From positions 156,464,627 to 156,528,626 of the forward strand of contig NC_053036.3 of NCBI RefSeq assembly GCF_002575655.3: a stretch of 64,000 nt of DNA. Reading direction: 5' to 3'. The notes beneath the pieces are model-generated. The model was given only the letters and a program-made list of their open reading frames with translations, did no database searches and was not told the DNA's origin. Of the stretch, positions 9,963-22,800 are shown piece after piece; position 1 is the first letter of the stretch; the number at the start of each line of letters is the position of its first letter. Made by a program: the position numbers and the translations under genes. This DNA comes from Aegilops tauschii subsp. strangulata (Eukaryota; Streptophyta; Magnoliopsida; Poales; Poaceae).

Positions 9963-12900
9963 ATGGCTCCGCCAACGCGTCAGAATCTGGATCGCAATGA
10001 AGGGAGTCAGGCGAACCCTCCTCCACCACCTCCGCCTCCGGAGGCATGGCAAGCTATCATGGCAGCCACCAACGCCAATGCTCAGATGATTCTGCAACTC
10101 TTGCAAGAACGCACCCAAGGGCAAGGCAATCAAGGAAATCAAGGTCAAGGCAACAATCAGTCTCACTTCGCTACCCTCAACCAGTTTCTCGCAAATCAGC
10201 CCAAGTCTTTCAGCTACTGTGCCGAGGCCACGGATGCCGATGATTGGCTCATGGACATCAACAAGCATTTTGAATGTAGCAATGTCAGGCCTGAGGACTA
10301 TGTCAAGTTCGCTTCTTTTCAGCTCAAGGACCAAGCTGCTGATTGGTATCAACAATACAAAGATTCCAGAGGAGGTCGTGTGATCACTTGGACTGACTTC
10401 TATCGGGACTTCAAAGCGCACCACATTCCACAAAGTGTTGTTGAGAGCAAGCGTGAGGAGTTCCGCAATCTCAAGCAAGGCAATATGTCTGTGTATCAAT
10501 TCAACATTCTGTTTCAGAAACTTGCTCGCTTCGCTAAACAAGACGTTCCTGATGAAAAGAGCATGATCTATCACTTCAGAGGTGGCCTTAGAGAGGATCT
10601 GCAGTTAGCTCTCATTCTTGTTGAGCCTACTCAGTTTGATCAATTCTACAATATGGCACTGAAGCAAGAGGCTGCTCAGCTCATGTGTGAGGCTTCTAAG
10701 AAGAGAGTCAGGGACGCAGTTCAGTCTTCTTCTTCCTCAATAGTGGCTGCTAAGCAACAGAAGTTCTGGTTGCCTCCTCCTCCTCCGTTTCGTCAGCCTT
10801 ACCAGCAGAAGAACAAAGGTGGCCATGGATCTTCCCACTCTTCCAACTCTGGCTATCAGAACAAGTCTCAGAATCTAGCTTCAAAGTCCAATGCTCCTTA
10901 TCATCGTCCACTCTCAGAGGTGACTTGCAACAAGTGTCAGCAGAAAGGTCACTATGCTAACAAGTGCTTCAATCAAAGGCGCCTTCCGCCTCCTCCTCCT
11001 GTGAGATCTTCCAGCAATGCAGTGGTCAAGAATAATCCCAAGTCTGCAAAGGTGAACATGATGAATGCAGCTCAAGCGGAGAAATCTACTGATGTGATAA
11101 TGGGTAATATTCTAGTTAATGATATTCCTGCAAAAGGTTTCTTTGATACTGGTGCATCGCATTCTTTCATGTCATACCCTTTTGCATCAAAGCACAATTT
11201 TGACACAGAGGAATTATCTAGAGCAATGCAAGTTATTTCTCCGGCTAAGTGTTTGAGCTCCAGCATGATGGTTCCGGATGTTTCTATCAAGATGAGAAAC
11301 TATAAATTTCTGTCTTCTCCAATTGTTCTTGGTGACTCGGATATTGATCTTATTCTCGGGATGGACTGGCTTTCTAAGCACAAGGCTCAACTTGATTGTG
11401 CTGCCCGGGAAATTCATTTGACACACTCTTCTGAGGATGTGATCATTTATGCCGCTCGTGATGAAACCATTCGGTTATTTTCTCTCAATCAGAAGGGTGA
11501 ATTGAATGCCATCTCTCAAATTCCAGTCGTTTGTGAGTACCAAGATGTCTTTCTAGAAGAGCTTCCGGGTATGCCTCCTCACCGGCCAGTTGAGTTCGTT
11601 ATCGATCTTGAGCCCGGCACTGAACCCGTTTGCAAGCGTCCATACAAGCTTGGACCCAAGGAGCTGAAGGAATTGAAGAAACAGCTCGATGAACAAGAGC
11701 GTCTGGGTTTGATCAGACCGAGTTCATCTCCATGGGGTTGTGGTGTTCTTTTTGTCCAGAAGAAGGATGGCACGGGCCGACTTTGTGTCGACTACCGTCC
11801 ATTGAACAAGAAGACAATCAAGAACAAGTATCCACTTCCCAACATCAATGAGCTATTCGAGCAGCTCAAAGGTGCTAAAGTATTCTCCAAGCTTGACCTT
11901 CGTATGGGCTATCATCAGATTCGCATTCGTGAAGAAGATATTCCCAAGATAGCATTCAGAACAAGCTTTGGTTCTTATGAATATACTGTCATGTCTTTCG
12001 GCCTTGTCAATGCTCCTCCAACATTCTCTCGGATGATGAATTTCATCTTCAACCCCTATACCAATGAATTCGTCGTGGTGTATCTCGATGATATCTTGGT
12101 CTTCTCCAAGAATAAGAAGGATCATGCCAAACATTTGCGATTGGTGCTCGACAAGCTCAGAGAGTATCAATTCTATGCGAAGTTCTCTAAATGTGAGTTT
12201 TGGCTTGATGAAATTCTTTACCTTGGTCACATCATCTCTGCCAAGGGCATCACTGTTAATCCCGAGAAGGTGTCCGCAATTGTGAATTGAGAACCTCCTC
12301 AGAATGTCAAGCAGCTTCGCAGTTTTCTTGGTCTTGCAAGCTATTGCCGAAGATTCGTTGAGAATTTCTCTAAGATTGCAAAGCCTCTTTCCAACCTCCA
12401 ACAGAAGCATGTGAAGTATGTCTGGTCTCCTGAGTGTGACGTTGCTTTCAACACTCTCAAAGAGAAACTCGTCACAGCTCCTGTCTTAACTCCTCCTGAT
12501 GAATCCAAGCCATGTGAAGTTTTCTGTGATGCTTCTCTCCAAGGTCTCGGTCCTGTGTTAATGCCAGAGAAGAAAGTTGTGGCCTATACCTCTCATTAGT
12601 TGAAGCCTAATGAAAAGAACTACCCCACTCATGATCTTGAGTTGGCGGCAGTTTTCCATGCATTAATAACGTGGAGACATCTCTTGTTGGGAAGACAAGT
12701 GAACATTTTCACCGATCACAAGAGTCTCAAGTACATCTTCACTCAGCCCAACCTCAACCTCAGGCAGACTCGATGGGTCGAAATGATTCAAGAGTACAAT
12801 CCGAGTATTGAATATACTCCAGGCAAAGCCAATGTCATTGCAGATGCTTTAAGCAGGAAGGCTTATTGCAACAGCCTAATTCTCAAGCCATTCCAACCGG

Positions 12901-14414
12901 ATCTTTGTGAAGCTTTCCGCAAGCTGAATCTCCAAGTTGTTCCTCAAGGCTTTCTTGCCAACCTCATAGTCTCTCCTACTTAGGAAGATCAAATTCGTGA
13001 GGCACAACTCCTGGATACCATGGTGAAGAAGGTGAAACGTGGTATCGACAAGGGTCTTTCCAAATACAAGTGCTATCGCATTGATGACAGTGATACTTTA
13101 TTCTTCGAGGACCGGATTGTGGTTCCTAAAGGTGATCTAAGGAAAGTCATTATGAACGAGGCGCACAATTCTCTTCGTTCCATTCATCCTGGAAGTACGA
13201 AGATGTACCATGACCACAAGCAGTCGTATTGGTCGACTCGAATGAAGCGAGAAATTGCTCAATTCGTGAATGAATGTGATGTCTGTCGAAGAGTGAAAGC
13301 AGAACACCAACGACCAGCTGGTCTCCTCCAACCTCTTTCTATCCCAGAATGGAAGTTTGATCATATCGTAATGGACTTCGTGACTGGATTTCCAAAGTCC
13401 AAGCGCGGAAATGATGCTATCTTCGTTGTCATCGACAAGCTTTCTAAAGTGGCTCATTTCCTTCCAATCAAAGAATCTATCACAGCAGCTCAGTTGGCAG
13501 AGCTATACACCTCCAGAATTGTCTCCTTGCACGGCATTCCACAATTGATTTCTTCAGATCGTGGAAGCATCTTCACTTCTATGTTCTGGGACTCCTTCCA
13601 GAAGGCCATGGGCACCAACATTCGTTTCAGCACAGCTTTCCATCCTCAAACTAGTGGCCAAGTCGAGCGAGTCAATCAAATTCTTGAAGATATGCTCAAG
13701 GCTTGTGTCATTTCCTTTGGCATGAAATGGGAAGATTGTCTTCCATATGCCGAATTCTCCTATAACAACAACTTCCAAGAAAGTTCGGGCAAGGCCCCAT
13801 TCGAGATTCTCCATGGCAGAAAGTGCCGTACTCCTCTCAATTGGTCAGAGACTGGTGAACGCTAACTTCTTGGCAATGACTTAATCACAGAGGCTGAAGA
13901 AATGTGTAAAGTCATCCGTGAAAATCTCAAAGCCGCGCAATGGCGCTAGAAGAGTTACTATGATAGTAAGCACCGTGATGTGGCTTTCGAGATCGGAGAC
14001 CATGTCTACCTCCGCGTCTCTCCAATGAAAGGCACTCGTCGCTTCGGTATCAAAGGGAAGCTTGCCCCTAGATACGTGGGTCCTTTCAAGATCATTGGCA
14101 AAAGAGGCGACCTCCCCTATCAACTTGAGCTTCCTTCCAACTTCACGAACGTGCACGATGTGTTCCACGTGTCACAGCTCCGCAAGTGCTTCAAGACGCC
14201 TGAGCGCACTATCAACTTCGAAGAGATTGACCTCCAAGAAAATCTGTCTTATCATGAGCACCCCGTTGCTATTCTTGAAGAAACTGAGCGCAAGACTTGC
14301 AACAAGTCTATCAAATTCCTGAAAGTGAAGTGGTCGCACCATTCCGACCGAGAAGCCACCTGGGAACGCGAGGACCACTTCCGTTCCGAATATCCGGAGT
14401 TCTTTCAGTCCTAG
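9963..14414 (+). pseudogene. gag-pol: Gag-Pol with chromodomain, copy 1 (five in-frame stops, no frameshift)
   Basis: One frame of 1483 codons from MAPPTRQN to the TAG at 14412. Domains: gag; CCHC knuckle [14 protein letters not shown] (about residue 321); protease [10 protein letters not shown] (about 394); RT with YLDDILVFS (about 706); RNase H with [10 protein letters not shown] (about 916); integrase with HHCC and DDE residues (MDFV, SSDRG, QVERVN); and a chromodomain at the end (KFLKVKWSHH...ATWERE), which in this group directs integration to heterochromatin. Stops are at 12288 (TGA), 12597 (TAG), 12981 (TAG), 13863 (TAA) and 13947 (TAG). Copy 2 still has a sense codon at the first four. 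Reading phase is never lost, so decay is by substitution only. Confidence 0.95.
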
Positions 14415-14968
14415 ATCTCGGGACGAGATCCTCTCGTAGTGGTGGAGTGTTGTAACACCCCGGATGTAACTCCAACTCTTGCCATTTTCGGCTATGTGTT
14501 ATGATATTCCCTTCGTGGTCGGGTTTTGCCTTTCGTTTTGCATTTTGTTCATGTCATGCATCTCATATCACGTCATCATGTGCATTGCATTTGCATACGT
14601 GTTCGTCTCATGCATCCGAGCATTTTCCCCGTTGTCCGTTTTGCAATCCGGCACTCCCACCTCCTCCGGCGCACCCCTCTTGTTTCGTTTCGTGTGCGGG
14701 TGTTGAATGTTCTCGGAATGGACCGAGGCTTGTCAAGTGGCCTTGGTATACCACCGGGAGACCACCTGTCAAGTTTCGTTCCATTTGGAGGTCGTTTGGT
14801 ACTCCAACGGTTAACCGGGTAACCGCAAAGTCCGTTTGTGTGTGCAGCAAAAACCCCTCTCTAAACAGCCCAAAACTACTTCAAGTCTCTTCCATGCTCT
14901 AGGTCGTTCGATCACGATCGTGTGGGCGAAAACCGCACCTCATTTGGAGCCTCCTAGCTCCCTCTACC

Positions 14969-14976
14969 TATATATA
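14969..14976 (+). promoter_or_regulatory. TATA box of the middle LTR
   Basis: TATATATA about 520 bp into the LTR, just upstream of a pyrimidine-rich tract and the GC-rich leader. The same element is at 24865-24872 in the third LTR. Confidence 0.7.
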
Positions 14977-15019
14977 CACCTCCCCTCCCGAAGCATTTTC
15001 GCAGATAAAACCCTAAAAA

Positions 15020-15480
15020 TCGCCCTCTCCGCGGCCAGACGCGTCCGCCGCCGCCGGACGAACCCGCCGCCGTGCCCGCACCAGTACGAAGCCGCCACGT
15101 GTCCAGCACCGTCGCCTCCACCGCGCCGGCCCGCGAAGCCCATCGTGAGCCCGCCGGGCCCGTGCCTCGCCGCCGCCCTCCGTCCCCGCGCGCGCGCCCT
15201 CCCGCGCCGGCGCCGCCGCCCCCCGCCGCCTCCGCACCTCCGTCGCTGCCTCGCCGCTCCGCCGCGGCGGCGTCCGCGCGCCGGCGACCTCGCCGCCGTC
15301 GGCCGCTCCGCCCGCGGCCTCCACTCCCTCCGACGCCCGCGCTGCCGTCTCCCCTCGCCGGACCCGCGTCCCCGGCCTCCTCTCGAGCTTCCCCCGACGC
15401 CGGCCGCCGTCTCCTTCTCCTCTCCCGTCGCCGGCGACGAGCTCCCTCGGCCAGATCTCGATCCAGTCAAACGGGAGGTT
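15020..15480 (+). other. GC-rich transcribed leader within LTR
   Basis: CpG- and CCG-rich stretch right after the predicted transcription start, repeated at 24920-25370 in the third LTR. It creates long Pro/Arg/Ala ORFs in several frames on both strands, a composition effect rather than genes. It ends at ACGGGAG/GTTGAC, a possible splice donor. Confidence 0.6.
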
Positions 15481-16996
15481 GACTTTCTTCCTCCCCCGAT
15501 TTTCTCTAAGTCTTTTATTTTTACAATACGTGCATCTGTGCATCGCATCACAACTCTCTGCATATAGCTCCGTTTTGCGCGTGTAATATATCGAATTGTT
15601 CGTCTCATGATGCTCTTCACTTTGTTCCATTGTACCATGTTCATTTTGGGCCATTTTGATGCCCAAATCTCTGGTGCAAGAATGCTAATTGCTGTTATCT
15701 ACTGTTACTTATCAGAACTTGTGGATTTGTTATTTTTGTTGCATGTAATCTGTGCATCTTATGGGCATGAGCTCTACATGTGTTTTGTTTTATGCCATGC
15801 CATCTTTACAGAGGTATATGCCATGTATTTTTGTGATCTCTTTTGTGAATAACACAATCATGCAAACTAGGCATCGTGATGTTTCTCATTTCAGAGACGG
15901 TAGTTTTTCCAAGTCTTTGTCTGCTGTTATTTTTGTTGCTATGTATCCATGTGTCTACAGAGAGATCCATGCTTATTTTGAGGATATTCAGTAAGGATGT
16001 TGTGTAGATATTATTGTAATTGATACATTCCTGCCCATGTTTGCAATTATGGAGTGCCATAGCATGACTCAATCTTGCTCTACTTTTGCTATAAAATATT
16101 TCTGGCAGATTGTTTACGTGTTATTCAATTTTGCCAAGCTTGATGTAGTTGTTTTCATTCATGCTATGTACTTGCTCTTGCCTTGGGTAGCTTCATAAAC
16201 ATGCCATATTGCTGTAGGTATGCTTGTTTGGTCATGCATTGCTTTGTGGTGAGTGCATCAAGCTCACCAAGATGCCTTCATATTATTGTTTCTGCCATGC
16301 TCTGTTTTCCGCTAAAAGTCTGAAACCTGTTAACGAAACTTGCTATGTTTACATGGTTGCCATCATATCTTCTGGTCCTTTTTGGCTTATGGTCAGTAAG
16401 GGATTTTTGTCATATGCATTTAGTAGAATACTGTAATGCCTTGTTCTGCCATGTTAACTTCACGTAGCATCTTGATTTCGTGCTCTGAACATTGCTACCT
16501 GATGCTGTTTCTGCCATGTCCAGTAATTTCTCCAAGTCTGTGAACCTGTTATCTTTTGCACTTTTGCCATGCTTGTTTGTACCTGCTGTGGTGTGATCTA
16601 GCCGTAGCTCAGTGTTCATCTTTTGTCAAGCATCTCCTGTAGATTACTGCCTTATGCTTTGTTGCTATGTTGAAGTACCGTAGCATTGCTACTTGTTGCA
16701 TTCTAAGTGCTATCATTCTGTCAATCGCAGATTCGTGTCATTCTTGTTTTGCTCGCCATTTGCAAACCGTGCATCCGTTTCCGGTGATCTTTATATCGAT
16801 TTTGACCGAAATCATCTCACCTTTCCAGTGGCATGCTTTGTTTGCCAAGTTACTGCCTTGTTCATCATTTTCCTTCCGGAGCACGCATATGCATCGCATA
16901 TCATATCTTGCATATCATTCATATTTTGCATCATGTTGCTTGTGCATTTCCCGTGATTGATTGTGGTTCCATTGCTTGTGTTCTTGTTTTGGGTAG

Positions 16997-17354
16997 AGCC
17001 GGGAGATGAGTTCGTGAACGAGGAACCTGTTGAGTACGCTAACGAGGATCAAGCTTTCGACAACTCTGAGAACCTTGCAGGCAAGATGACCACACCCTCG
17101 AAATCACTTCTATCTTTGCTTTGCTAGTTGTTCGTTCTTTTGCCATGATGCGCTACCTACCACTTGCTATATCATGCCTCCCATATTGCCATGTCAAGCC
17201 CCTAACCACCTTTTCCTAGCAAACCGTTGTTTGGCTAAGTTACCGCTTTTGCTCAGCCCTTCTTATAGCGTTGCTAGTTGCAGGTGAAGATGAAGTTTGT
17301 TCCATGTTGGAACATGGATATGTTGGGATATCACAATATCTCTTATTTAATTAA
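16997..17354 (+). other. LTR-borne exon pair with splice signals
   Basis: Exon-like segment 16997-17080 follows an acceptor (GGGTAG) and reads PGDEFVNEEPVEYANEDQ, ending at a GC-type donor (CAG/GCAAGA). A second segment, 17284-17354, follows TTGCAG and continues in phase as GEDEVCSMLEHGYVGISQ and on to a TAA. The joint phase (1+2) is consistent. In the third LTR the first exon is mostly deleted while the second persists. Function unknown; inferred from phase and splice sites only. Confidence 0.45.
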
Positions 17355-18319
17355 TGCATCTATATATTTGGTAAAGGGTGGAAGGCTCGGCCTTATGCCT
17401 GGTGTTTTGTTCCACTCTTGCCGCCCTAGTTTCTGTCATACCGGTATTATGTTCCTTGAGTTTGCGTTCCTTACGCGGTTGGGTGATTTATGGGAACCCC
17501 TTGACAGTTCGCCTTGAATAAAACTCCTCCAACAAGGCCCAACTTTTGTTTTACCATTTGCCACCTAAGCCTTTTTCCCCCGGGTTTTCGCGAGCCCGAG
17601 GGTCATCTTTATTTAAACCCCCGGACCAGTGCTCCTTCGAGTGCTGGCCCAAATCGAGCGATGTCCGGCGCCCCCTGGGCAACCAGGGTCTGTGCCAACC
17701 CGACGTCTAGCTCATCCGTTGTGCCGTGAGAACGAGATATGTGCAGATCCTATCGGGATTTGTCGGCACATTCGGGCGGCTTTGCTGGTCTTATTTTACC
17801 ATTGTCGAAATGTCTTGTAAACCGGGATTCCGAGACTGATCGGGTCTTTCCGGGAGAAGGTTTATCCTTCGTTGACCGTGAGTGCTTATGATGGGCTAAG
17901 TTGGGACACCCCTGCAGGGTATTATCTTTCGAAAGCCGTGCCCGCGGTTATGAGGCAGATGGGAATTTGTTAATGTCGGGTTGTAGAGAACTTGTCACTT
18001 GACTTAATTAAAATACATCAACTGCGTGTGTAGCCGTGATTGTCTCTTCTCGGCGGAGTCCGGGAAGTGAACACGGTTTGGGTTTTGAATGACGTAAGTA
18101 GGAGTTCAGGATCACTTCTTGGTCATTACTAGATGACGACCGTTCCGTTGCTTCTCTTCTCGCTCTCTTTTGCGTATGTTAGCCACCATATATGCTTAGT
18201 GCATGCTGCAGCTCCACCCCATTTTACCATCCTTTCCTATAAGCTTAAATAGTATTGATCTCGCGGGTGTGAGATTGCTGAGTCCTCGTGACTCACAGAT
18301 TCTACCAAAACAGTTGCAG

Positions 18320-18417
18320 GTGCCGACGATGCCAGTGCAGATGATGGGATCGACCTCAAGTGGGAGTTCGACGAGGAACGTGGTCGTTACTATGTGTCTT
18401 TTCCTGATGATCAGTAG
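18320..18417 (+). other. LTR-borne terminal exon-like frame
   Basis: After an acceptor (CAGTTGCAG) a frame of 31 residues runs [20 protein letters not shown] and on to PDDQ and a TAG. The identical 98-base segment is at 27661-27758 in the third LTR, without a difference that I can see. It may be the last exon of an LTR-initiated transcript. Confidence 0.45.
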
Positions 18418-18700
18418 TGGAGCCCAGTTGGTTCGATCGGTGATCTAGCATTTGGGGTTATCTTATTTTTCATTTAGATTTGACCGTAGTCGGTCCATGT
18501 CTGGATTTTGGATGATGTATGAATTATATTTATGTATTGTGTGAAGTGGCGATTGTAAGCCAACTCTCGTTATCCCATTCTTGTTCATTACATGGGATTG
18601 TGTGAAGATGACCCTTCTTGCGACAAAACCACAATGCGGTTATGCCTCTAAGTCGTGCCTCGACACGTGGGAGATATAGCCGCATCGTGGGCGTAACAAG

Positions 18701-18715
18701 TTGGTAATCAGAGCC
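18701..18715 (+). other. Primer-binding site, internal copy 2
   Basis: TTGGTAATCAGAGCC, two bases after the middle LTR, identical to the copy 1 site. Confidence 0.85.
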
Positions 18716-19858
18716 ATCCCCGACTTAGGAGCCCCCAGCTTGATCGAATCAATGGCGTTGTTGAGTCTAGAACAAAAATGTTTTGAGTCTTAGGATTATA
18801 TATATCGGAGAGTAGGATTCTTTTTACTCCTCAGTCTCTTCGTCGCTCTGGTGAGGTCTCCTGACGTAGAAGTTTTGACTCTTCTCTCCTCAAATTTCAC
18901 TAAAATTTTTTTAGGATCACACGGGTATCTTAGAATCGTTCCGATGGTTTTGTGACGAGAACATTGTTCTTGGTGCCTCCTGACATTTAGGGGTTGTATC
19001 AGTGTCCCGGGGAGTTGAGCTGCGAGGTGTTGTCGTCACAATTTTATCGTTGCAGTTCTGGAATACCTGAGTTTTTTTCCGACATCGAAAATCTCTTTTA
19101 TGCAGTTGTTGGTCAGATCACCTCGACGCCACCCAGTACTGGGGCGGAAATTCGGGAGTATTGCCATAACTCGTATAACGGATGTTTTTCGAAGGTTGAG
19201 GTACACGATTTCCGAAGGTTTCTTCGTTATTTGTTGACGGATGGATACAGCTGGATCTAGGGATTGCTAGTTTGGGTGATATATTTTGTGTCCCCTGTAT
19301 CCCCAACACCAGATTGCATAACCAGAAAGTTTCGGGAGTTTATAAGTGGGAATTCAAGTAGCTCTTAGGATATCTTTCCGATAGACGCATGATATGAGAT
19401 TGGGGTTCGACGTCTAGTGGTCCGCCTTTCCACGGTTGGTTTTACAGTGGTCTCGTAGTGTCTTAAAGAGTCCTTGGCTATGCCAACTCGGGGACGCTTC
19501 GTATGTCATGTGCACTGCCTTGTACATGATGGTGCTGTACGATTGAGCTCGTGTGGGCCCCACCACGAAAACTTCGGACGAAATCTCTATCATATGTTTG
19601 GTCCAGCTTATTCTGCCAGCCAATACTTTGTTTTGTTTTGAATTGTGGTATTCGAGTTGCTTCGAAGTCAAATGTTGATTCCATACCTTTTTCTAAGTGG
19701 CTTCTCAACTTAATGGAAGTGTGATGATTTACTATGGAATTCATTCGTTCATCTTTGTTCGAATGTTTATTGTGAAGACTATATGTTGCAATTTCTATCC
19801 GTTGATTCTACTTGCCTATTTTTCTATCAAGATGCTAACGGATGTCACCCTCTTCAGG

Positions 19859-22800
19859 ATGGCTCCGCCAACGCGTCAGAATCCGGATCGCAATGAAGGG
19901 AGTCAGGCGAACCCTCCTCTACCACCTCCGCCTCCGGAGGCATGGCAAGCTATCATGGCAGCCACCAACGCCAATGCTCAGATGATTCTGCAACTCTTGC
20001 AAGAACGCACCCAAGGGCAAGGCAATCAAGGAAATCAAGGTCAAGGCAACAATCAGTCTCACTTCGCTACCCTCAACCAGTTTCTCGCAAATCAGCCCAA
20101 GTCTTTCAGCTACTGTGCCGAGGCCACGGATGCCGATGATTGGCTCGTGGACATCAACAAGCATTTTGAATGTAGCAATGTCAGGCCTGAGGACTATGTC
20201 AAGTTCGCTTGTTTTCAGCTCAAGGACCAAGCTGCTGATTGGTATCAACAATACAAAGATTCCAGAGGAGGTCGTGTGATCACTTGGACTGACTTCTGTC
20301 GGGACTTCAAAGCGCACCACATTCCACAAAGTGTTGTTGAGAGCAAGCGTGAGGAGTTCCGCAATCTCAAGCAAGGCAACATGTCTGTGTATCAATTCAA
20401 CATTCAGTTTTAGAAACTTGCTCGCTTCGCTAAACACTAAACAAGACGTTCCTGATGAAAAGAGCATGATCTATCACTTCAGAGGTGGCCTTAGAGAGGA
20501 TCTGCAATTAGCTCTCGTTCTTGTTGAGCCTACTCAGTTTGATCAATTCTACAATATGGCACTAAAGCAAGAGGCTGCTCAGCTCATGTGTGAGGCTTCT
20601 AAGAAGAGAGTCAGGGACGCAGTTCAGTCTTCTTCTTCCTCAATAGTGGCTGCTAAGCAACAGAAGTTCTGGTTGCCTCCTCCTCCTCCGTTTCGTCAGC
20701 CTTACTAGCAGAAGAACAAAGGTGGCCATGGATCTTCCCACTCTTCCAACTCTGGCTATCAGAACAAGTCTCAGAATCTAGCTTCAAAGTCCAATGCTCC
20801 TTATCATCGTCCAGTCTCAGAGGTGACTTGCAACAAGTGTCAGCAGAAAGGTCACTATGCTAACAAGTGCTTCAATCAAAGGCGCCTTCCGCCTCCTCCT
20901 CCTGTGAGATCTTCCAGCAATGCAGTGGTCAAGCATAATCCCAAGTCTTTAAAGGTGAACATGATGAATGCAGCTCAAGCGGAGAAATCTACTGATGTGA
21001 TAATGGGTAATATTCCAGTTAATGATATTCCTGCAAAAGTTTTCTTTGATACTGGTGCATCGCATTCTTTCATGTCATACCCTTTTGCATCGAAGCACAA
21101 TTTTGACACAGAGGAATTATCTAGAGCAATGCAAGTTATTTCTTCGGCTAAGCGTTTGAGCTCCAGCATGATGGTTCCGGATGTTTCGATCAAGATGGGA
21201 AACTATAAATTTCTGTCTTCTCCAATTGTTCTTGGTGACTCGGATATTGATCTTATTCTCGGGATGGACTGGCTTTCTAGCACAAGGCTCAACTTGATTG
21301 CGCTGCCCGGGAAATTCATTTGACACACTCTTCTGAGGATGTGATCATTTATGCCGCTCGTGATGAAACCATTCGGTTATTTTCTCTCAATGAGAAGGGC
21401 GAATTGAATGCCATCTCTCAAATTCCAGTCGTTTGTGAGTACCAAGATGTCTTTCCAGAAGAGCTTCCGAGTATGCCTCCTCACCGGCCAGTTGAGTTCG
21501 TTATCGATCTTGAGCCCGGCACTGAACCCGTTTGCAAGCGTCCATACAAGCTTGGACCCAAGGAGCTGAAGGAATTGAAGAAACAGCTCGATGAACATGT
21601 GCGTCTGGGTTTGATCAGACCGAGTTCATCTCCATGGGGTTGTGGTGTTCTATTTGTCCAGAAGAAGGATGGCACGGACCGACTTTGTGTCGACTACCGT
21701 CCATTGAACAAGAAGACAATCAAGAACAAGTATCCACTTCCCAACATCAATGAGCTATTCGAGCAGCTCAAAGGTGCTAAAGTATTCTCCAAGCTTGACC
21801 TTCGTATGGGTTATCATCAGATTCGCATCGTGAAGAAGATATTCCCAAGACAGCATTCAGAACAAGCTTTGGTTCTTATGAATATACTGTCATGTCTTTC
21901 GGCCTTGTCAATGCTCCTCCAACATTCTCTCGGATGATGAATTTCATCTTCAACCCCTATACCAATGAATTCATCGTGGTGTATCTCGATGATATCTTGG
22001 TCTTCTCCAAGAATAAGAAGGATCATGCCAAACATTTGCGATTGGTGCTCGACAAGCTCAGAGAGTATCAATTCTATGCGAAGTTCTCTAAATGTGAGTT
22101 TTGGCTTGATGAAGTTCTTTACCTTGGTCACATCATCTCTGCCAAGGGCATCGCTGTTAATCCCGAGAAGGTGTCCGCAATTGTGAATTGGGAACCTCCT
22201 CAGAATGTCAAGCAGCTTCGCAGTTTTCTTGGTCTTGCAAGCTATTGCCGAAGATTTGTTGAGAATTTCTCTAAGATTGCAAAGCCTCTTTCCAACCTCC
22301 TCCAGAAGCATGTGAAGTATGTCTGGTCTCCTGAGTGTGACGTTGCTTTCAACACTCTCAAAGAGAAACTCGTCACAGCTCCTGTCTTAACTCCTCCTGA
22401 TGAATCCAAGCCATGTGAAGTTTTCTGTGATGCTTCTCTCCAAGGTCTCGGTGCTGTGTTAATGCAAGAGAAGAAAGTTGTGGCCTATACCACTCGTCAG
22501 TTGAAGCCTAATGAAAAGAACTACCCCACTCACGATCTTGAGTTGGGGGCAGTTGTCCATGCATTAATAACGTGGAGACATCTCTTGTTGGAAGACAAGT
22601 GGACATTTTCACCGATCACAAGAGTCTCAAGTACATCTTCACTCAGCCCAACCTCAACCTCAGGCAGACTCGATGGGTCGAAATGATTCAAGAGTACAAT
22701 CCGAGTATTGAATATACTCCAGGAAAAGCCAATGTCATTGCAGATGCTTTAAGCAGGAAGGCTTATTGCAACAGCCTAATTCTCAAGCCATTCCAACCGG

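Larger units (their letters stand above)
14452..18698 (+). repeat. Middle LTR (full length)
   Basis: 4247 bp from TGTAACACCCC to GGGCGTAACA. It serves as the 3' LTR of copy 1 and 5' LTR of copy 2. The first 520 bp look like U3 with a TATA box. A GC-rich leader follows (about 15020-15480), then a long AT-rich stretch with intron-like features and short exon-like reading frames. Unusually long for an LTR. Confidence 0.9.

Noticed and set aside
14836..15567. Long Pro/Arg/Ala ORFs in the LTR leader (also 24732-25463 and 53543-53999)
   Set aside because: They occur in all frames on both strands of CCG-rich DNA, without conserved start or domain. Composition artefact.
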